A stretch of DNA of 64,000 nucleotides from Alkaliphilus peptidifermentans DSM 18978 (GCF_900101495.1 NZ_FMUS01000021.1:1-64000); one strand, 5' to 3'. Counted from the stretch's first letter, positions 27,294-37,239 are shown. The notes: generated from the letters alone by a model not told the origin. Program-made: numbers and translations.

Positions 27294-27983
27294 TTAGTTT
27301 ATTAGCTTCATAATGTCATACAATTCTTTATCAGTTAAATTACGCCACTGTCCAGTTTTCAATCCATCTAGTTTTATATTCATAATACGTATACGTTTAA
27401 GCTTAACCACTCTATAACCAAAGACTTGACACATTCGTCTTATTTGTCTGTTAAGGCCTTGGGTTAAAATTATTTTGAATACCCTATCACTTATGGGGAC
27501 TAATATACATGGTTTAGTTCTTTTACCAAGGATTCTAACTCCACCTGCCATACCTTCCATAAAGGAAGTAGAAATTCCTTTGTTTACTGTTACAATATAT
27601 TCCTTTTCATGGTTATTTTCTGCACGTAATATCTTATTTACTATATCACCATCATTGGTTAGGAGAATTAATCCTTCAGAATCTTTATCTAGCCTACCAA
27701 TTGGAAAGATACGATCAGGATGATTAACAAAATCCACAATATTCCCTTTAATATGCTTTTCAGTAGTAGAAGTAATTCCCACTGGTTTGTTCAGTGCAAT
27801 ATATACAGGCTTTTTTTTAACTCCAATAGGTTTATTATCAATCATTACTATATCACCAGACTTCACAATACTACCTATCTCAGATATAACATCATTTATC
27901 TTCACCCTCTTATCCTGAATTAACTTATCAGCCTCTCGACGTGAACATATACCTGTTTCACTTATATATTTATTAATTCTCAT
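27294..27983 (-). CDS. rluF: RsuA/RluF-family 23S rRNA pseudouridine synthase
   Basis: About 229 residues from the start at MRINKYISE, behind GGGAGCAG; earlier starts lack a fitting site. An N-terminal S4 RNA-binding domain (about 1-60, with [10 protein letters not shown]) is followed by the synthase domain with the catalytic aspartate in [17 protein letters not shown] and [16 protein letters not shown] near the end. The arrangement and the lysine-rich spacer best match RluF, which modifies U2604 of 23S rRNA, but RluB/RsuA specificity cannot be excluded. Confidence 0.85.
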   Translation of the reverse strand: MRINKYISETGICSRREADKLIQDKRVKINDVISEIGSIVKSGDIVMIDNKPIGVKKKPVYIALNKPVGITSTTEKHIKGNIVDFVNHPDRIFPIGRLDKDSEGLILLTNDGDIVNKILRAENNHEKEYIVTVNKGISTSFMEGMAGGVRILGKRTKPCILVPISDRVFKIILTQGLNRQIRRMCQVFGYRVVKLKRIRIMNIKLDGLKTGQWRNLTDKELYDIMKLIN

Positions 27984-28246
27984 TTCTGCTCCCATCCTAA
28001 CTAAAATAGTTCTCATTTCTGTACACATATATTATTGTACATCATGGATATAGAAAAAGCATTCTTTAATATTATTTCACATATATATTTGCAATAATCC
28101 TTTGTTTTCAATGGATAAAATAGTCCCCTCACTTGATAAGTATTAAAAACACTGAATTTATTGGTTGATTACTTATTTTTAGGGGTATATATTTAAATAT
28201 TTGGTACATATCTATTAGTACTACATACTTTACAAGGAGGTATTCG

Positions 28247-29620
28247 ATGAAAAATACTATTATCAACATGGTGGGTAAAACCCCATTGGTAAGAGCTGAA
28301 AATTTAGAAAAGGAACTTGGTTTATCAAAAATCTATCTTAAGCTGGAGGGAAATAACCCCTCTGGACAAAGAATTGATAGATTAGCACATTTATTAATAA
28401 AAGATGCTGTTTCGATAAACAAAAGAACTATTTGCATGGGCACCCATGGCCCCCTGGCAAATTCGCTGGCATTAATATCACAATTTTATGACGTGGAATG
28501 CGTGTTCGCCTTCCCTTCAAACAGTAAGGCATTAAAGAGCAAAGTATTTGAAAAGGAAAATATTAAGTTAATTGAATGTGGTAAGACTCAGTATGATTGT
28601 ATTAATTATAGTAGAGATATAAGCGAAAAAAATGGATGGTATAACGCTACACTGGGAATGGAGAACAATATTCTGAATATGACAGCATTATCATTCATCG
28701 CAGATGAGCTTCATAAGCAAGTAGGTGGCGAAATAGATACTGTTTTTTCCCTTATGAGCTATGGTTTCTCAGTTTCTGGCCTTCATTTAGGCTTTAGACA
28801 GCTATGGATCAATGACCATATAAAAAAGCTCCCTAAACTTTATAACTGCACAATAAATGAGGGTAATATAATTTATGAATCCTACAAGAAGAATGCCTTG
28901 AAAATTCAGCCATTACCGAATGAAACTATTAAAGTTACAAAATATAACAGACATTTATTGAACTTCAATAGCTCCATATCTCAGGATGCCCTTGATTCTA
29001 TATATGATGCCAATGGTAAAATTACAGGTATAAGCGAAGATGAGCTTGTGAAATACACAGATAAATTTAAAAAAATAGAAAATATTAAGTTTAGTACTGA
29101 AAATGGATATGCTATAGCAGGATTTATGAAGGAAGTAGAAAATGGTAATATATCAGAGGGTAATCATGTTATTTTATTAAATGATGGACGAGTAGATCTA
29201 GATGTTAGAAGAGTAAATAGAACAGATGTTGATATTCCAATTGAAGAGATTGTTAGTAATATAGATGAGTGGCTAATGGAATATACTGACCCAATTTACG
29301 AAATTAAAGAGGCATTAGAATCAGCATTTGAATCTGGCTTTGTTCTAATGGCCTATTATAATAATCAATTGGCTGGTATCTCAGTTATTGTTCACACTGG
29401 CTTTGATGAATTTATACCCACATATCATTTAGGATATATAGCCACAAAGCGAACCATTAAAGGCCGAGGAATTGCTACTCAGCTACTGAGTAAGGCTATT
29501 GAGCTTTCAACTGGTAATATATCATTGCATGTTGCTAGGGACAATAATAGAGCCATTAAGCTTTATGAGAAAATGGGCTTTAAAAAGTCTTATTTAAGAA
29601 TGATACATCAATCAAGATAA
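28247..29620 (+). CDS. PLP-fold pseudoenzyme fused to a GNAT acetyltransferase
   Basis: 457 residues. The first 320 follow the cysteine/threonine synthase fold: TPLVRAENL, KLEGNNPSGQRIDR, a substrate-loop-like GTHGPLAN, SYGFSVSGLHLGFRQL, and a late ENGYAIAGFMKEVENG. The canonical motif NPTGSFKDR reads NPSGQRIDR, so the PLP-binding lysine is replaced by I43 and the domain should not form the usual Schiff base. Residues about 325-455 are a GNAT domain (GYIATKRTIKGRGIATQLL, VARDNNRAIKLYEKMGF). The start follows AAGGAGG. It may bind an amino acid or ligand and acetylate it, but no function is known to me. Confidence 0.8.
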   Translation: MKNTIINMVGKTPLVRAENLEKELGLSKIYLKLEGNNPSGQRIDRLAHLLIKDAVSINKRTICMGTHGPLANSLALISQFYDVECVFAFPSNSKALKSKVFEKENIKLIECGKTQYDCINYSRDISEKNGWYNATLGMENNILNMTALSFIADELHKQVGGEIDTVFSLMSYGFSVSGLHLGFRQLWINDHIKKLPKLYNCTINEGNIIYESYKKNALKIQPLPNETIKVTKYNRHLLNFNSSISQDALDSIYDANGKITGISEDELVKYTDKFKKIENIKFSTENGYAIAGFMKEVENGNISEGNHVILLNDGRVDLDVRRVNRTDVDIPIEEIVSNIDEWLMEYTDPIYEIKEALESAFESGFVLMAYYNNQLAGISVIVHTGFDEFIPTYHLGYIATKRTIKGRGIATQLLSKAIELSTGNISLHVARDNNRAIKLYEKMGFKKSYLRMIHQSR

Positions 29621-29630
29621 CTTATGATAT

Positions 29631-29676
29631 AAAAAGGCAACTGGAATTCAGCTGGCTAAATTCCAGTTGCCTTTTT
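29631..29676. terminator. bidirectional terminator
   Basis: A perfect 18-bp inverted repeat (AAAAAGGCAACTGGAATT and its complement) around a 10-base loop, with T-runs on both strands, between convergent genes. Confidence 0.92.
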
Positions 29677-29696
29677 GATTTTAAATGCATTTTTTC

Positions 29697-31361
29697 TTAA
29701 TCTGGTTTATTAAGTAAAACCTTTTCAATAAATATTCTAGTTATGTATGGGTCGAATTTTTTAGCTGCATTAATATACAGTTCTGTTATTGCTTCTTCCT
29801 TTGATAATGTTCTCCCAAAAGGTTTTATACTTATCATGGTATCGTAGGAATTGGCAATTGATAGTATTCTTGATTGAAATGGAATATCTTTTCCTTTAAG
29901 ACCTTTAGGATAACCAGTTCCATCCCAATTCTCATGGTGGGCTAATACATATTCAGCTATCTTTGCCATCTCATTGGCTGAGCTTAATATTCTATAGCCT
30001 ATTTCTGGGTGACGCTTAATTTCCTTCCATTCCTCCTCACTAAGCTCTCCCTCTTTATCTAATATCTCATCAGATATAACTACTTTTCCTATATCATGAT
30101 ATAAGCCTAAATCTTTAAGCTCCTTAATCTCTATAACTGATAAACCCATTGCCAGGCCTATGGCTTCGCATATTTCACTAACTCTTCTGGAATGTTCACT
30201 TTCTCTTTGATTCCTTTCAGCCAACTGCTGAACAATATTTCTAATCGTTTCTCTTCTCATCCTTGGGCTTTCAAATAACTTCCGTCTATACATGTGATCT
30301 TCTGCCTTTTTAAGGATATCCTCTATTTTTTCTTCCATATTTCTCTTTTCATGCCAGCCTATTGAAATAGAAAGTGCTAAGGATTCTATTTTGGTTTTTG
30401 ATGATAAACATCTTATTCTCTCAACTATTTTTTCTGCATCATCGTAGCTAGTCTTAGGCAAGAGAATAACAAATTCATCCCCACCTAGTCTTGCAATTAT
30501 ATCATCACTTCTACACGCCTCCTGCATTATTTTTGCAGTTTCTTGTAATAACCTATCTCCTACGGCATGGCCAAAGGCATCATTAGTTAGCTTCAAACCA
30601 TTAACATCTGCCATAACTATTGTAAGGGGTAAGTTCCTTTCGGTATCTAGCCTTTTTAATTCTTCGTCAAAATATCTTCTATTATACAGCCCTGTTAATT
30701 GATCATGGAAACTTAAATACTTAATTTCCTCTTGTTTAATGTCTTCATCAGTTACATCCTTAAGTACAAGTACTATCCCTTGAGCTCTCCCTCTTTTCCC
30801 CTCAATAGGTGAAATACTAATCATTATTAACCTCTCATTATTATTTTTAGAAATTATCATGTCTCGTTTTTGTAAATCTACTATGTTCCCTTTTTTTAGT
30901 AGGCTTTCAATAGAAGCCATATCTTTTTCACCAGTATATTGATTAATAATATTCAAAACCTCATTAAGCTCTTTTCCAAGAGCTTCCTCTCGTTTCCATC
31001 CAGTGATTATTTCAGCAGCTGCATTCATAATTCTAATTTTACCTTTTTCATCTGTAGCAACAATACCATCCTCTACTGAAAGAAGTATAGCTTTGAATCC
31101 TTCTTTTTCCTTCCACAAACTATCCTCAAGGGCTTCTTTATTATATCTGATGGTTTTTAAAAGATGAATGATGAAAATAAGCTGTACCAAAATTAATAAA
31201 GCTAAAATAAAAAATATAGTTGCATTTATGTAATGAGGCTTCACGGATTTATGTATAAATGCGGAACTCTCGTAGTAATCAGCTGCCCCTATATATTCAA
31301 GTGAATTATATAAAGATATAAAAATAGAAATTGTAAAGATTTCTTTTATGCTCTTTCTCAT
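29697..31361 (-). CDS. PAS-GGDEF-HD-GYP signalling protein
   Basis: About 554 residues. Two N-terminal membrane helices (about 7-25 and 45-70) enclose a short outside loop. A PAS domain follows (about 90-200: VEDGIVATDEKGKIRIMN, GWKREEALG), then GGDEF (about 215-370, motif RLGGDEFVILLP) and HD-GYP (about 385-550, YHDIGKV and HHENWDGTGYPKG). Both c-di-GMP synthesis and hydrolysis motifs are intact. The ATG start has AGAGGGTG in front; an upstream GTG lies within that site. It diverges from the next HD-GYP gene. Confidence 0.92.
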   Translation of the reverse strand: MRKSIKEIFTISIFISLYNSLEYIGAADYYESSAFIHKSVKPHYINATIFFILALLILVQLIFIIHLLKTIRYNKEALEDSLWKEKEGFKAILLSVEDGIVATDEKGKIRIMNAAAEIITGWKREEALGKELNEVLNIINQYTGEKDMASIESLLKKGNIVDLQKRDMIISKNNNERLIMISISPIEGKRGRAQGIVLVLKDVTDEDIKQEEIKYLSFHDQLTGLYNRRYFDEELKRLDTERNLPLTIVMADVNGLKLTNDAFGHAVGDRLLQETAKIMQEACRSDDIIARLGGDEFVILLPKTSYDDAEKIVERIRCLSSKTKIESLALSISIGWHEKRNMEEKIEDILKKAEDHMYRRKLFESPRMRRETIRNIVQQLAERNQRESEHSRRVSEICEAIGLAMGLSVIEIKELKDLGLYHDIGKVVISDEILDKEGELSEEEWKEIKRHPEIGYRILSSANEMAKIAEYVLAHHENWDGTGYPKGLKGKDIPFQSRILSIANSYDTMISIKPFGRTLSKEEAITELYINAAKKFDPYITRIFIEKVLLNKPD

Positions 31362-31616
31362 CAATTTCACCCTCTATTATAATAGATTTGTAAATAGTCA
31401 CTTGTCTTCATACTGGAAAACTAAAATTGAAAATTTATTTTTATTTATACCCATATGTAGTCCTTACCAACTAATTTTTAGCTTAAACATAATATTACTC
31501 GCTAAATTTTTACATCAAATGACATTAAAGAATTTATATGTTGAAGAAAAATACTATATATTGTAATATATTAATATTGTAGTTTTTTGTAATTATTTAT
31601 TTTAAGGAGTGAAGAA

Positions 31617-33560
31617 ATGAAAAGTTTGCGAAGAACAATAGCTTTTATAATAATACTTGCTTTGTTAATACTTATTGCCATGAGCATGCTAAATTTTTTC
31701 TATATTAAAAGTGTATTTAATGATTTAGAAAAATTTAATGATTCAATTACTACACTTAATACTATTTACATAGAACTTGATTTACCTATCAAAGTAATAG
31801 ATAATTTATTATACCAGCTTCCCATACATCCCACTATTAATTTCGAACATTTTTATAATCTGGCAGATTCAAATACTATCGATAATGTACAAGATAGAAT
31901 TCAGCAGCTAAACAGTAAATTGCTTAAACTAAGTCAGGTAAATGAGGAATTGATAAATTCAACAGAACAGCTTAATAGTAGGCGTCTTTATAATATATTA
32001 GAAGAACTATCTTTAATTAATGATAGTGTAAATAATATTAATGAAAAAAATAACCAGCTTATTCATTTAGTAAGTGAGTTTACATCAAATTATCCCAATA
32101 AAGACTTAATAAAAGAAATAATTTATTGTTATGAGTCTACAAAAGAAGATATAAATACCACTATTATAAGCTATAACTCTTTTAGAAAAAAACTTACATT
32201 AGATTATATACATTTTACTTTTATAGCCTTCATAACAACATTAGTTATCATAGGTCTATTATCTACAATACTTGTAAAGTTTTTAATTTATAATATACCT
32301 TTTATAATTGAAGGTTTTATGATGTTATCAAGACATGACTATAACCATAATAATTTACCACAAATGCACGAATTTTTTTCTGAAGAAACTTCCACAAAAA
32401 ATTTAGTACACAGTGTAATTCAAGAACAAAAAATTATTGATGAAATTAAATTAATATCAAGTAATGAATTTATTTTGGAGGATGTTCTAGATAGCATATT
32501 TAATATAATAAATAGTACCTTGAAAACAGATAGATTAGGTGTAGCATTTGTAAACTATAGCCAAGAAAAAATAATAGCCGAGCATGGTGTCTTCAAATAT
32601 AACAATGTACTTCTTGGACCTGGTTTTGAAGTCAGCTTTAAGGATACATCATTGACTGAATTAATCCACAGCAAAAAACCAGCTGTTATAAACAGCGTGG
32701 AAAAGGAACTCCGAAAGCGACCCCATAGTAGACCTTTAAGGCTTTTATTGGATGAGGGTGTAAAATCAAATATGATAATACCCTTAAAAACAAATACAAA
32801 TGTAATTGGATTTTTGTTCTTTAGCTCCATCAATGAAAATAACTACGATGAAAAATCTTTACTTCTTGGCAAAAACATTGCGTATGAGCTATCATCTATT
32901 ATTAGCAAGACTTATTTAACACAAAAAATGTTTGCCAACGTTACAAAGACATTTGCTGATATAGTTGAAAAAAAAGATTATGAGACTGGTGATCATATAA
33001 AACGAATGACAAGCTATGCAAAAATTATCTCCCAAAAACTTATAAACCATGATAACGAAAATTATAGAGTTAAACAAAGCTTTATAAATGATATTGAAAA
33101 TAATGCTGCTGTCCATGATATAGGTAAAGTTGCTATACCCGATAATATTCTTAACAAACCAGGCAAACTAACACCTGAAGAATGGCAAATTATGAAGGGT
33201 CATGCTTCTATTGGTGCAGATTTATTAGTAGGTTTAAAGGATAGTCTTCAAATCTTCAATAAGAACTTCTTTGAAATAGCCATTTATATAGCACGGTATC
33301 ATCACGAGCGATGGGATGGTTCAGGCTATCCTGATGGATTGTCCAGAGAATCTATTCCCTTAGCAGCAAGGATAATTGCTATTGCGGATGTTTTTGATGC
33401 TATGTCTACCAAACGAGTGTATAAAGATCCATATACCTTTGATGCAACTGTAAAGTATATAAATGAGAATTCTGGAAGTCACTTTGATCCTGTCCTGGTT
33501 AACATCTTTAATTCCTCATTAAACGATATAAAAGAGGTATATGACAGTCAGAATTTATAA
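31617..33560 (+). CDS. membrane-anchored GAF/HD-GYP c-di-GMP phosphodiesterase
   Basis: 647 residues. Membrane helices at about 8-28 and 200-225 flank an extracytoplasmic, coiled-coil-like sensor (QLNSKLLKLSQ, ELSLINDSVNNINEKN). A GAF domain covers about 275-435 and an HD-GYP domain 440-640, with VHDIGKVAIPDNIL and HHERWDGSGYPDG intact. Predicted to degrade c-di-GMP to GMP in response to an external and an internal ligand. Start behind AAGGAGTG. Confidence 0.9.
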   Translation: MKSLRRTIAFIIILALLILIAMSMLNFFYIKSVFNDLEKFNDSITTLNTIYIELDLPIKVIDNLLYQLPIHPTINFEHFYNLADSNTIDNVQDRIQQLNSKLLKLSQVNEELINSTEQLNSRRLYNILEELSLINDSVNNINEKNNQLIHLVSEFTSNYPNKDLIKEIIYCYESTKEDINTTIISYNSFRKKLTLDYIHFTFIAFITTLVIIGLLSTILVKFLIYNIPFIIEGFMMLSRHDYNHNNLPQMHEFFSEETSTKNLVHSVIQEQKIIDEIKLISSNEFILEDVLDSIFNIINSTLKTDRLGVAFVNYSQEKIIAEHGVFKYNNVLLGPGFEVSFKDTSLTELIHSKKPAVINSVEKELRKRPHSRPLRLLLDEGVKSNMIIPLKTNTNVIGFLFFSSINENNYDEKSLLLGKNIAYELSSIISKTYLTQKMFANVTKTFADIVEKKDYETGDHIKRMTSYAKIISQKLINHDNENYRVKQSFINDIENNAAVHDIGKVAIPDNILNKPGKLTPEEWQIMKGHASIGADLLVGLKDSLQIFNKNFFEIAIYIARYHHERWDGSGYPDGLSRESIPLAARIIAIADVFDAMSTKRVYKDPYTFDATVKYINENSGSHFDPVLVNIFNSSLNDIKEVYDSQNL

Positions 33561-33591
33561 AAGAACCTTCCTTGTTGGAAGGTTCTTTTTT
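33560..33591 (+). terminator. terminator of the GAF/HD-GYP gene
   Basis: AAAGAACCTTCC pairs with GGAAGGTTCTTTTTT around a short loop, immediately after the stop codon. Confidence 0.92.
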
Positions 33592-33700
33592 CATTCTATC
33601 AATGTTTACCTTGTATTTACTGGGGTAAGTAGTACTAATAGCTATAGATACTTATTATCTATGATATTACATATAAAAAACGAAACAAGGAGGTTAATAA

Positions 33701-34852
33701 ATGACTTTTTTAACTAAGGATTTACTTGCTAGTTTGATAAAAGAAAATTACTCAGAAACGTGTGTGTCCATCTTTATACCTACCGCACAGGCAGGTAAAG
33801 AAGTAGTGGAAGGAAGCATAAGACTTAAAAATTTACTAAAGACAGCAAAGGGTGAATTAGAAAAGGAAGGTATATCGGCTAAAAACATCGAGGAATTATT
33901 GAAGCCCGCTTATGATTTAGTTGAAAATTCTATGTTTTGGAGTTATCAAAGGGATGGCTTATGGATTTTTATCAATAGCGAAGGCATTGATTATTATCGA
34001 CTACCAATTAAGTTTCGCGAATTGGTGGTAGTATCAAAGGGTTTATATATACAACCACTTCTTCAGCTATTTTCTAAGGATGGAGAATTCTATGTTTTAG
34101 CACTCAGTCAACAGAAGGTTCGACTAATTCATTGTACTCAATATACATCTAAAGAGATTAACCTCGATGCCCTTCCAAGCAATATGTCTGATGCACTTGG
34201 TTACGACACCGATTCTGAAAAACAGCTACAACACCGAGTGGGAGGTTCAGACAGAAATGATATTATGTATCATGGTCATGGAACTGGTAATGAAGAGCAT
34301 AAAAAGGATATTCATAAGTTTTTACAATTAATTAACGCTGGTTTACCGGATTATATTAAATCAAATAATGCCCCAATAGTATTGGCAGGTGTTGATTATA
34401 TATTATCAATTTTTAGAAAAATGAATACATATAATAATATACTTGATAAAGGAATGTTAGGTAATGCAGATGAGTTAAGCCCAGTAGAGTTACAACGAAA
34501 AGCCTGGGAAATCGTCAGCACTTATTTTGATAAACCCTTGCAAGAATCTATAATTGAATATGATCAGAAGAAAGGCTCTGCTGAGGTCTGTAATGATATA
34601 AAAAAAATAGTTAACTACGCATACAACGGACAGATTAAAATATTATTTATAACATCTGGCATACACCAATGGGGAGCCTATGATCCTACAACTAGTAGTA
34701 CTCAACTATATGGGGAGAAACTAACTGACTCCATTGACTTACTTAATTTCGCTGCAATTCACACCTTTCTTAATGGAGGTAATGTTTATGAGGTTACAAA
34801 GGAGGAAATACCAAAAAAATCCTTGCTCTGCAGTTTTAAGATACTAAAATAA
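33701..34852 (+). CDS. BaeRF-type (bacterial archaeo-eukaryotic release factor-like) protein
   Basis: 383 residues. CVSIFIPTAQAG near the start, GLWIFINSEGIDYYRLP, and a middle VLALSQQKVRLIHCTQYTSKEI are typical of the BaeRF family-3 group, distant relatives of eRF1/Pelota. The middle and C-terminal domains are retained (PIVLAGVDYILSIFRKMNTYNNI; ILFITSGIHQWGAY). The family is proposed to act on stalled ribosomes, but biochemical proof is lacking. It is soluble, with no signal peptide, and starts behind CAAGGAGG. Isolated gene with its own terminator. Confidence 0.65.
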   Translation: MTFLTKDLLASLIKENYSETCVSIFIPTAQAGKEVVEGSIRLKNLLKTAKGELEKEGISAKNIEELLKPAYDLVENSMFWSYQRDGLWIFINSEGIDYYRLPIKFRELVVVSKGLYIQPLLQLFSKDGEFYVLALSQQKVRLIHCTQYTSKEINLDALPSNMSDALGYDTDSEKQLQHRVGGSDRNDIMYHGHGTGNEEHKKDIHKFLQLINAGLPDYIKSNNAPIVLAGVDYILSIFRKMNTYNNILDKGMLGNADELSPVELQRKAWEIVSTYFDKPLQESIIEYDQKKGSAEVCNDIKKIVNYAYNGQIKILFITSGIHQWGAYDPTTSSTQLYGEKLTDSIDLLNFAAIHTFLNGGNVYEVTKEEIPKKSLLCSFKILK

Positions 34853-35168
34853 TGCTATAATCATGCCAATCAAAACCCTTCCTATAGTTTTTTTAGGAAG
34901 GGTTAGACTGATGAAAAACCCCCATCTTCTTCGTTGCTTCGAAAACCTAGCACCCTTACGTATTACGTATACGCTGCAGTCGCTAGGTTTTCTTGCGCCT
35001 TGAATCTGCGGTTTTTTGATCAGTCTGCATTTTGATGACTTTGTCATCAACCTGACCCTTCCTATAGTTTTTATAGGAAGGGTTTTTTATAAAAAAACAT
35101 GGTAATAATTCCCTCAAACAATTAAATAATGTATACTTAAATTATAAAAAACAAAAGTAGGTGTTAGA
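34853..35168. mobile_element. MITE-like palindromic element between duplicated terminators
   Basis: No gene is accepted in this 316-bp gap. Two nearly identical terminator hairpins (34875-34904 and 35055-35089, stem ACCCTTCCTA / TAGGAAGGGT) bracket a 122-bp imperfect palindrome whose ends are AGACTGAT (34905) and ATCAGTCT (35019-35026). Inner arms include GAAAACCTAGC (34941-34951) and its complement at 34982-34992, with TTACGTATTACGTATACG at the centre. The layout suggests a short non-autonomous insertion that split or copied the terminator. A further small hairpin lies at 35033-35049. Confidence 0.6.
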
Positions 35169-36491
35169 ATGAAGCCACTAAATAAATATTTTTATGGAAC
35201 AATTGCTTTAAGCATTTTTTTAATACTTTTAGCCTCTTACATTATTAAAGACACTAATGTATCAAATACTGATATATTAGTATTTAATCGACAATGGTAT
35301 GAAGAAGATAAAGAATATTTTTATACCTTATATAATCAGTTAAACTCTGATACCAATGCTTATGAAGTTTTATTTAACGAATATAAGGATTTATTAGAAA
35401 AAAAGGAAAAGGTATATGATAATGCTTATATAAGTAAAAAAGGATATTTGATATTTTCTCCAGAGCTTACTGACAATATTAATGCTCTAGCATTAGCAAT
35501 TGAAGCTAGAGCTAAATTGTTATATGATGTAGTATCTAACAATAAAATACTACCAAAGGAAAGCTACTATCCTGAAGAGTTTCAATATACATTTTTCAAA
35601 GCAGAAAATGTCATAATGCTAAATGATTCAGATGATAATCTTATTGAAATCAAAGATGATTTTGACTCTTATGATTTTAAAGCAATTAAAGATTTCATTG
35701 AATCCCTTTCTATACCTGAGTATTGCTTGAGGGGAAAGAATATATTTTTTGTTAATGCTAAGAATAGAGATTTTGGTGCAATTCATGCTAATGGACAGAT
35801 TATTATTTATAATTGGGATAACAATATTGATAGCCTTATTAAATTTTTAGCCCATGAGCTTGGACATGAGGTTGGTTATTCAATATTTGGAAGAGATTAT
35901 TATCTTAATGAATGTACAGAAACTAAGCTTGCCTATGCTAATATATATGGTAAGAAATTAATTCCCGACCATTTCCTCCCCTGGGAAGAAAGATTATCCG
36001 AAAATTTTGCTGAAGATTTTGCCCTTATCTACGCTGGTAGCCAAAAATGGAGCTCCTGGGAAGGAGATAATAGCCTATATGTAAAAGAATTTATCGAAGA
36101 TAGTCTTCAGCAGACTCAAATAGAAGATTTAATAATATTAAGGGATACGATTCATGTGAAGGCTGGTAAAGATACAACAACTTTTTTTGGAGGTTTTAAT
36201 GATGGTAATATTTTTATTACAGAAAAAGATGAAATAGAAATAAATATAAAAGATATTAAAGGGGGGCCCTATACCCTATATGCTTATATTAAAGACGATG
36301 TAGTGGGTAATCTAGGCCGAATACCAATTGAAGATGATAAATTTGTTATTCCTTTAGGTGAAAATTTGCAGGAGGATGCCAAATGCATTACATATGAAAT
36401 AGATTTTAAGCTATATTATTTTGAATCATTAACTAAGTATCATAGCTCCCCCTTCGGCAGAGTCAAAATACTCTATTCAAAGGATTTATAG
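35169..36491 (+). CDS. membrane-anchored or secreted zinc metallopeptidase (HELGH), uncharacterised
   Basis: 440 residues. An N-terminal uncleaved-signal-like helix (about 9-27) places the rest outside. The zinc motif HELGH is at 229-233 (LAHELGHEVGY), with a likely third ligand in ENFAEDFALIYAG (278-290), a gluzincin-like arrangement. A short beta-rich C-terminal domain (about 325-440) may bind substrate. I cannot name the family; the sequence around HELGH differs from the M4, M48 and M56 patterns I know. Single gene, with a GTAGGTG ribosome binding site. Confidence 0.6.
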   Translation: MKPLNKYFYGTIALSIFLILLASYIIKDTNVSNTDILVFNRQWYEEDKEYFYTLYNQLNSDTNAYEVLFNEYKDLLEKKEKVYDNAYISKKGYLIFSPELTDNINALALAIEARAKLLYDVVSNNKILPKESYYPEEFQYTFFKAENVIMLNDSDDNLIEIKDDFDSYDFKAIKDFIESLSIPEYCLRGKNIFFVNAKNRDFGAIHANGQIIIYNWDNNIDSLIKFLAHELGHEVGYSIFGRDYYLNECTETKLAYANIYGKKLIPDHFLPWEERLSENFAEDFALIYAGSQKWSSWEGDNSLYVKEFIEDSLQQTQIEDLIILRDTIHVKAGKDTTTFFGGFNDGNIFITEKDEIEINIKDIKGGPYTLYAYIKDDVVGNLGRIPIEDDKFVIPLGENLQEDAKCITYEIDFKLYYFESLTKYHSSPFGRVKILYSKDL

Positions 36492-36558
36492 AGTATGCAT
36501 TTTAGTAATCCATGATTATCTATCATTAGATAACTTCTATCTTATGACCTACAGTAAA

Positions 36559-37239
36559 TCAACTTTCTTGAAGATATGCCTTCTGTTCAATATTTGATAC
36601 GCCTAAGCTGCGTGCTGTTTTTCTATTGCTATAATTCAAATAAGCCGCTAACGGGCGGTACATAAACTTTGGAATCTTTATTGTGAGTAACTCTTGAGGT
36701 TTACAAGATATCTTTTTTCCCTCTATTATATCCACAACTGCAAGGTCTAGTGCTTTTATAATATTTTTACCTTTCTTACCTAAGTTTTCAAATAGTGCTC
36801 CATCGAGGATTGCCCCACCGCCATAGCCTAATCCACCAAGCCAGTTCATTTTGCAGACTTCTGCAAAAAATCTACAAGAGTCTATTAGTGGCTGACAGAA
36901 TTTAAACTCAGGAAAGCCACACTGCGCAATAGAAAAGAAATCTTTTCCCTTTAGGTCAATACTATACATTTTAGAAAGCTCCTCTAAAAACCAAATTGTA
37001 GGATACGGTAGTGTATCAACATATACTGGTGCAATTAATCCTATAATATGACAGCCTTCTATCATTTCTTTTAACATCTTCAGATCATTTTTACCATCAA
37101 AAAAATCAATTGTATGAATAACTTCAACTTTACAATTTTTTTCCTCAGACAGCATTTTAATGGTTCGAACAAAGCTATAGGAGGTTTTATTCCTTCTTGG
37201 ACTACCATTTATTAGAATAAGTCTTTTTGCTGTTACCAT
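36559..37239 (-). CDS. NAD(P)H-dependent flavin oxidoreductase (flavodoxin fold)
   Basis: 226 residues. The FMN phosphate loop is INGSPRRNKTSYS near the N-terminus; LIAPVYVDTLPYP and QCGFPEF follow. No CxxC cluster is present. The start overlaps the previous gene's stop by seven bases behind GAGGAGG. Last gene of the MarR-led flavoprotein operon. Its partner and substrate are unknown. Confidence 0.7.
   Translation of the reverse strand: MVTAKRLILINGSPRRNKTSYSFVRTIKMLSEEKNCKVEVIHTIDFFDGKNDLKMLKEMIEGCHIIGLIAPVYVDTLPYPTIWFLEELSKMYSIDLKGKDFFSIAQCGFPEFKFCQPLIDSCRFFAEVCKMNWLGGLGYGGGAILDGALFENLGKKGKNIIKALDLAVVDIIEGKKISCKPQELLTIKIPKFMYRPLAAYLNYSNRKTARSLGVSNIEQKAYLQES

Noticed and set aside
34844-35050. 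68-codon minus-strand frame ending in the palindromic element
   Set aside because: It lies entirely inside the terminator-bracketed palindrome, has no ribosome site and reads through inverted repeat arms; a by-product of the element.
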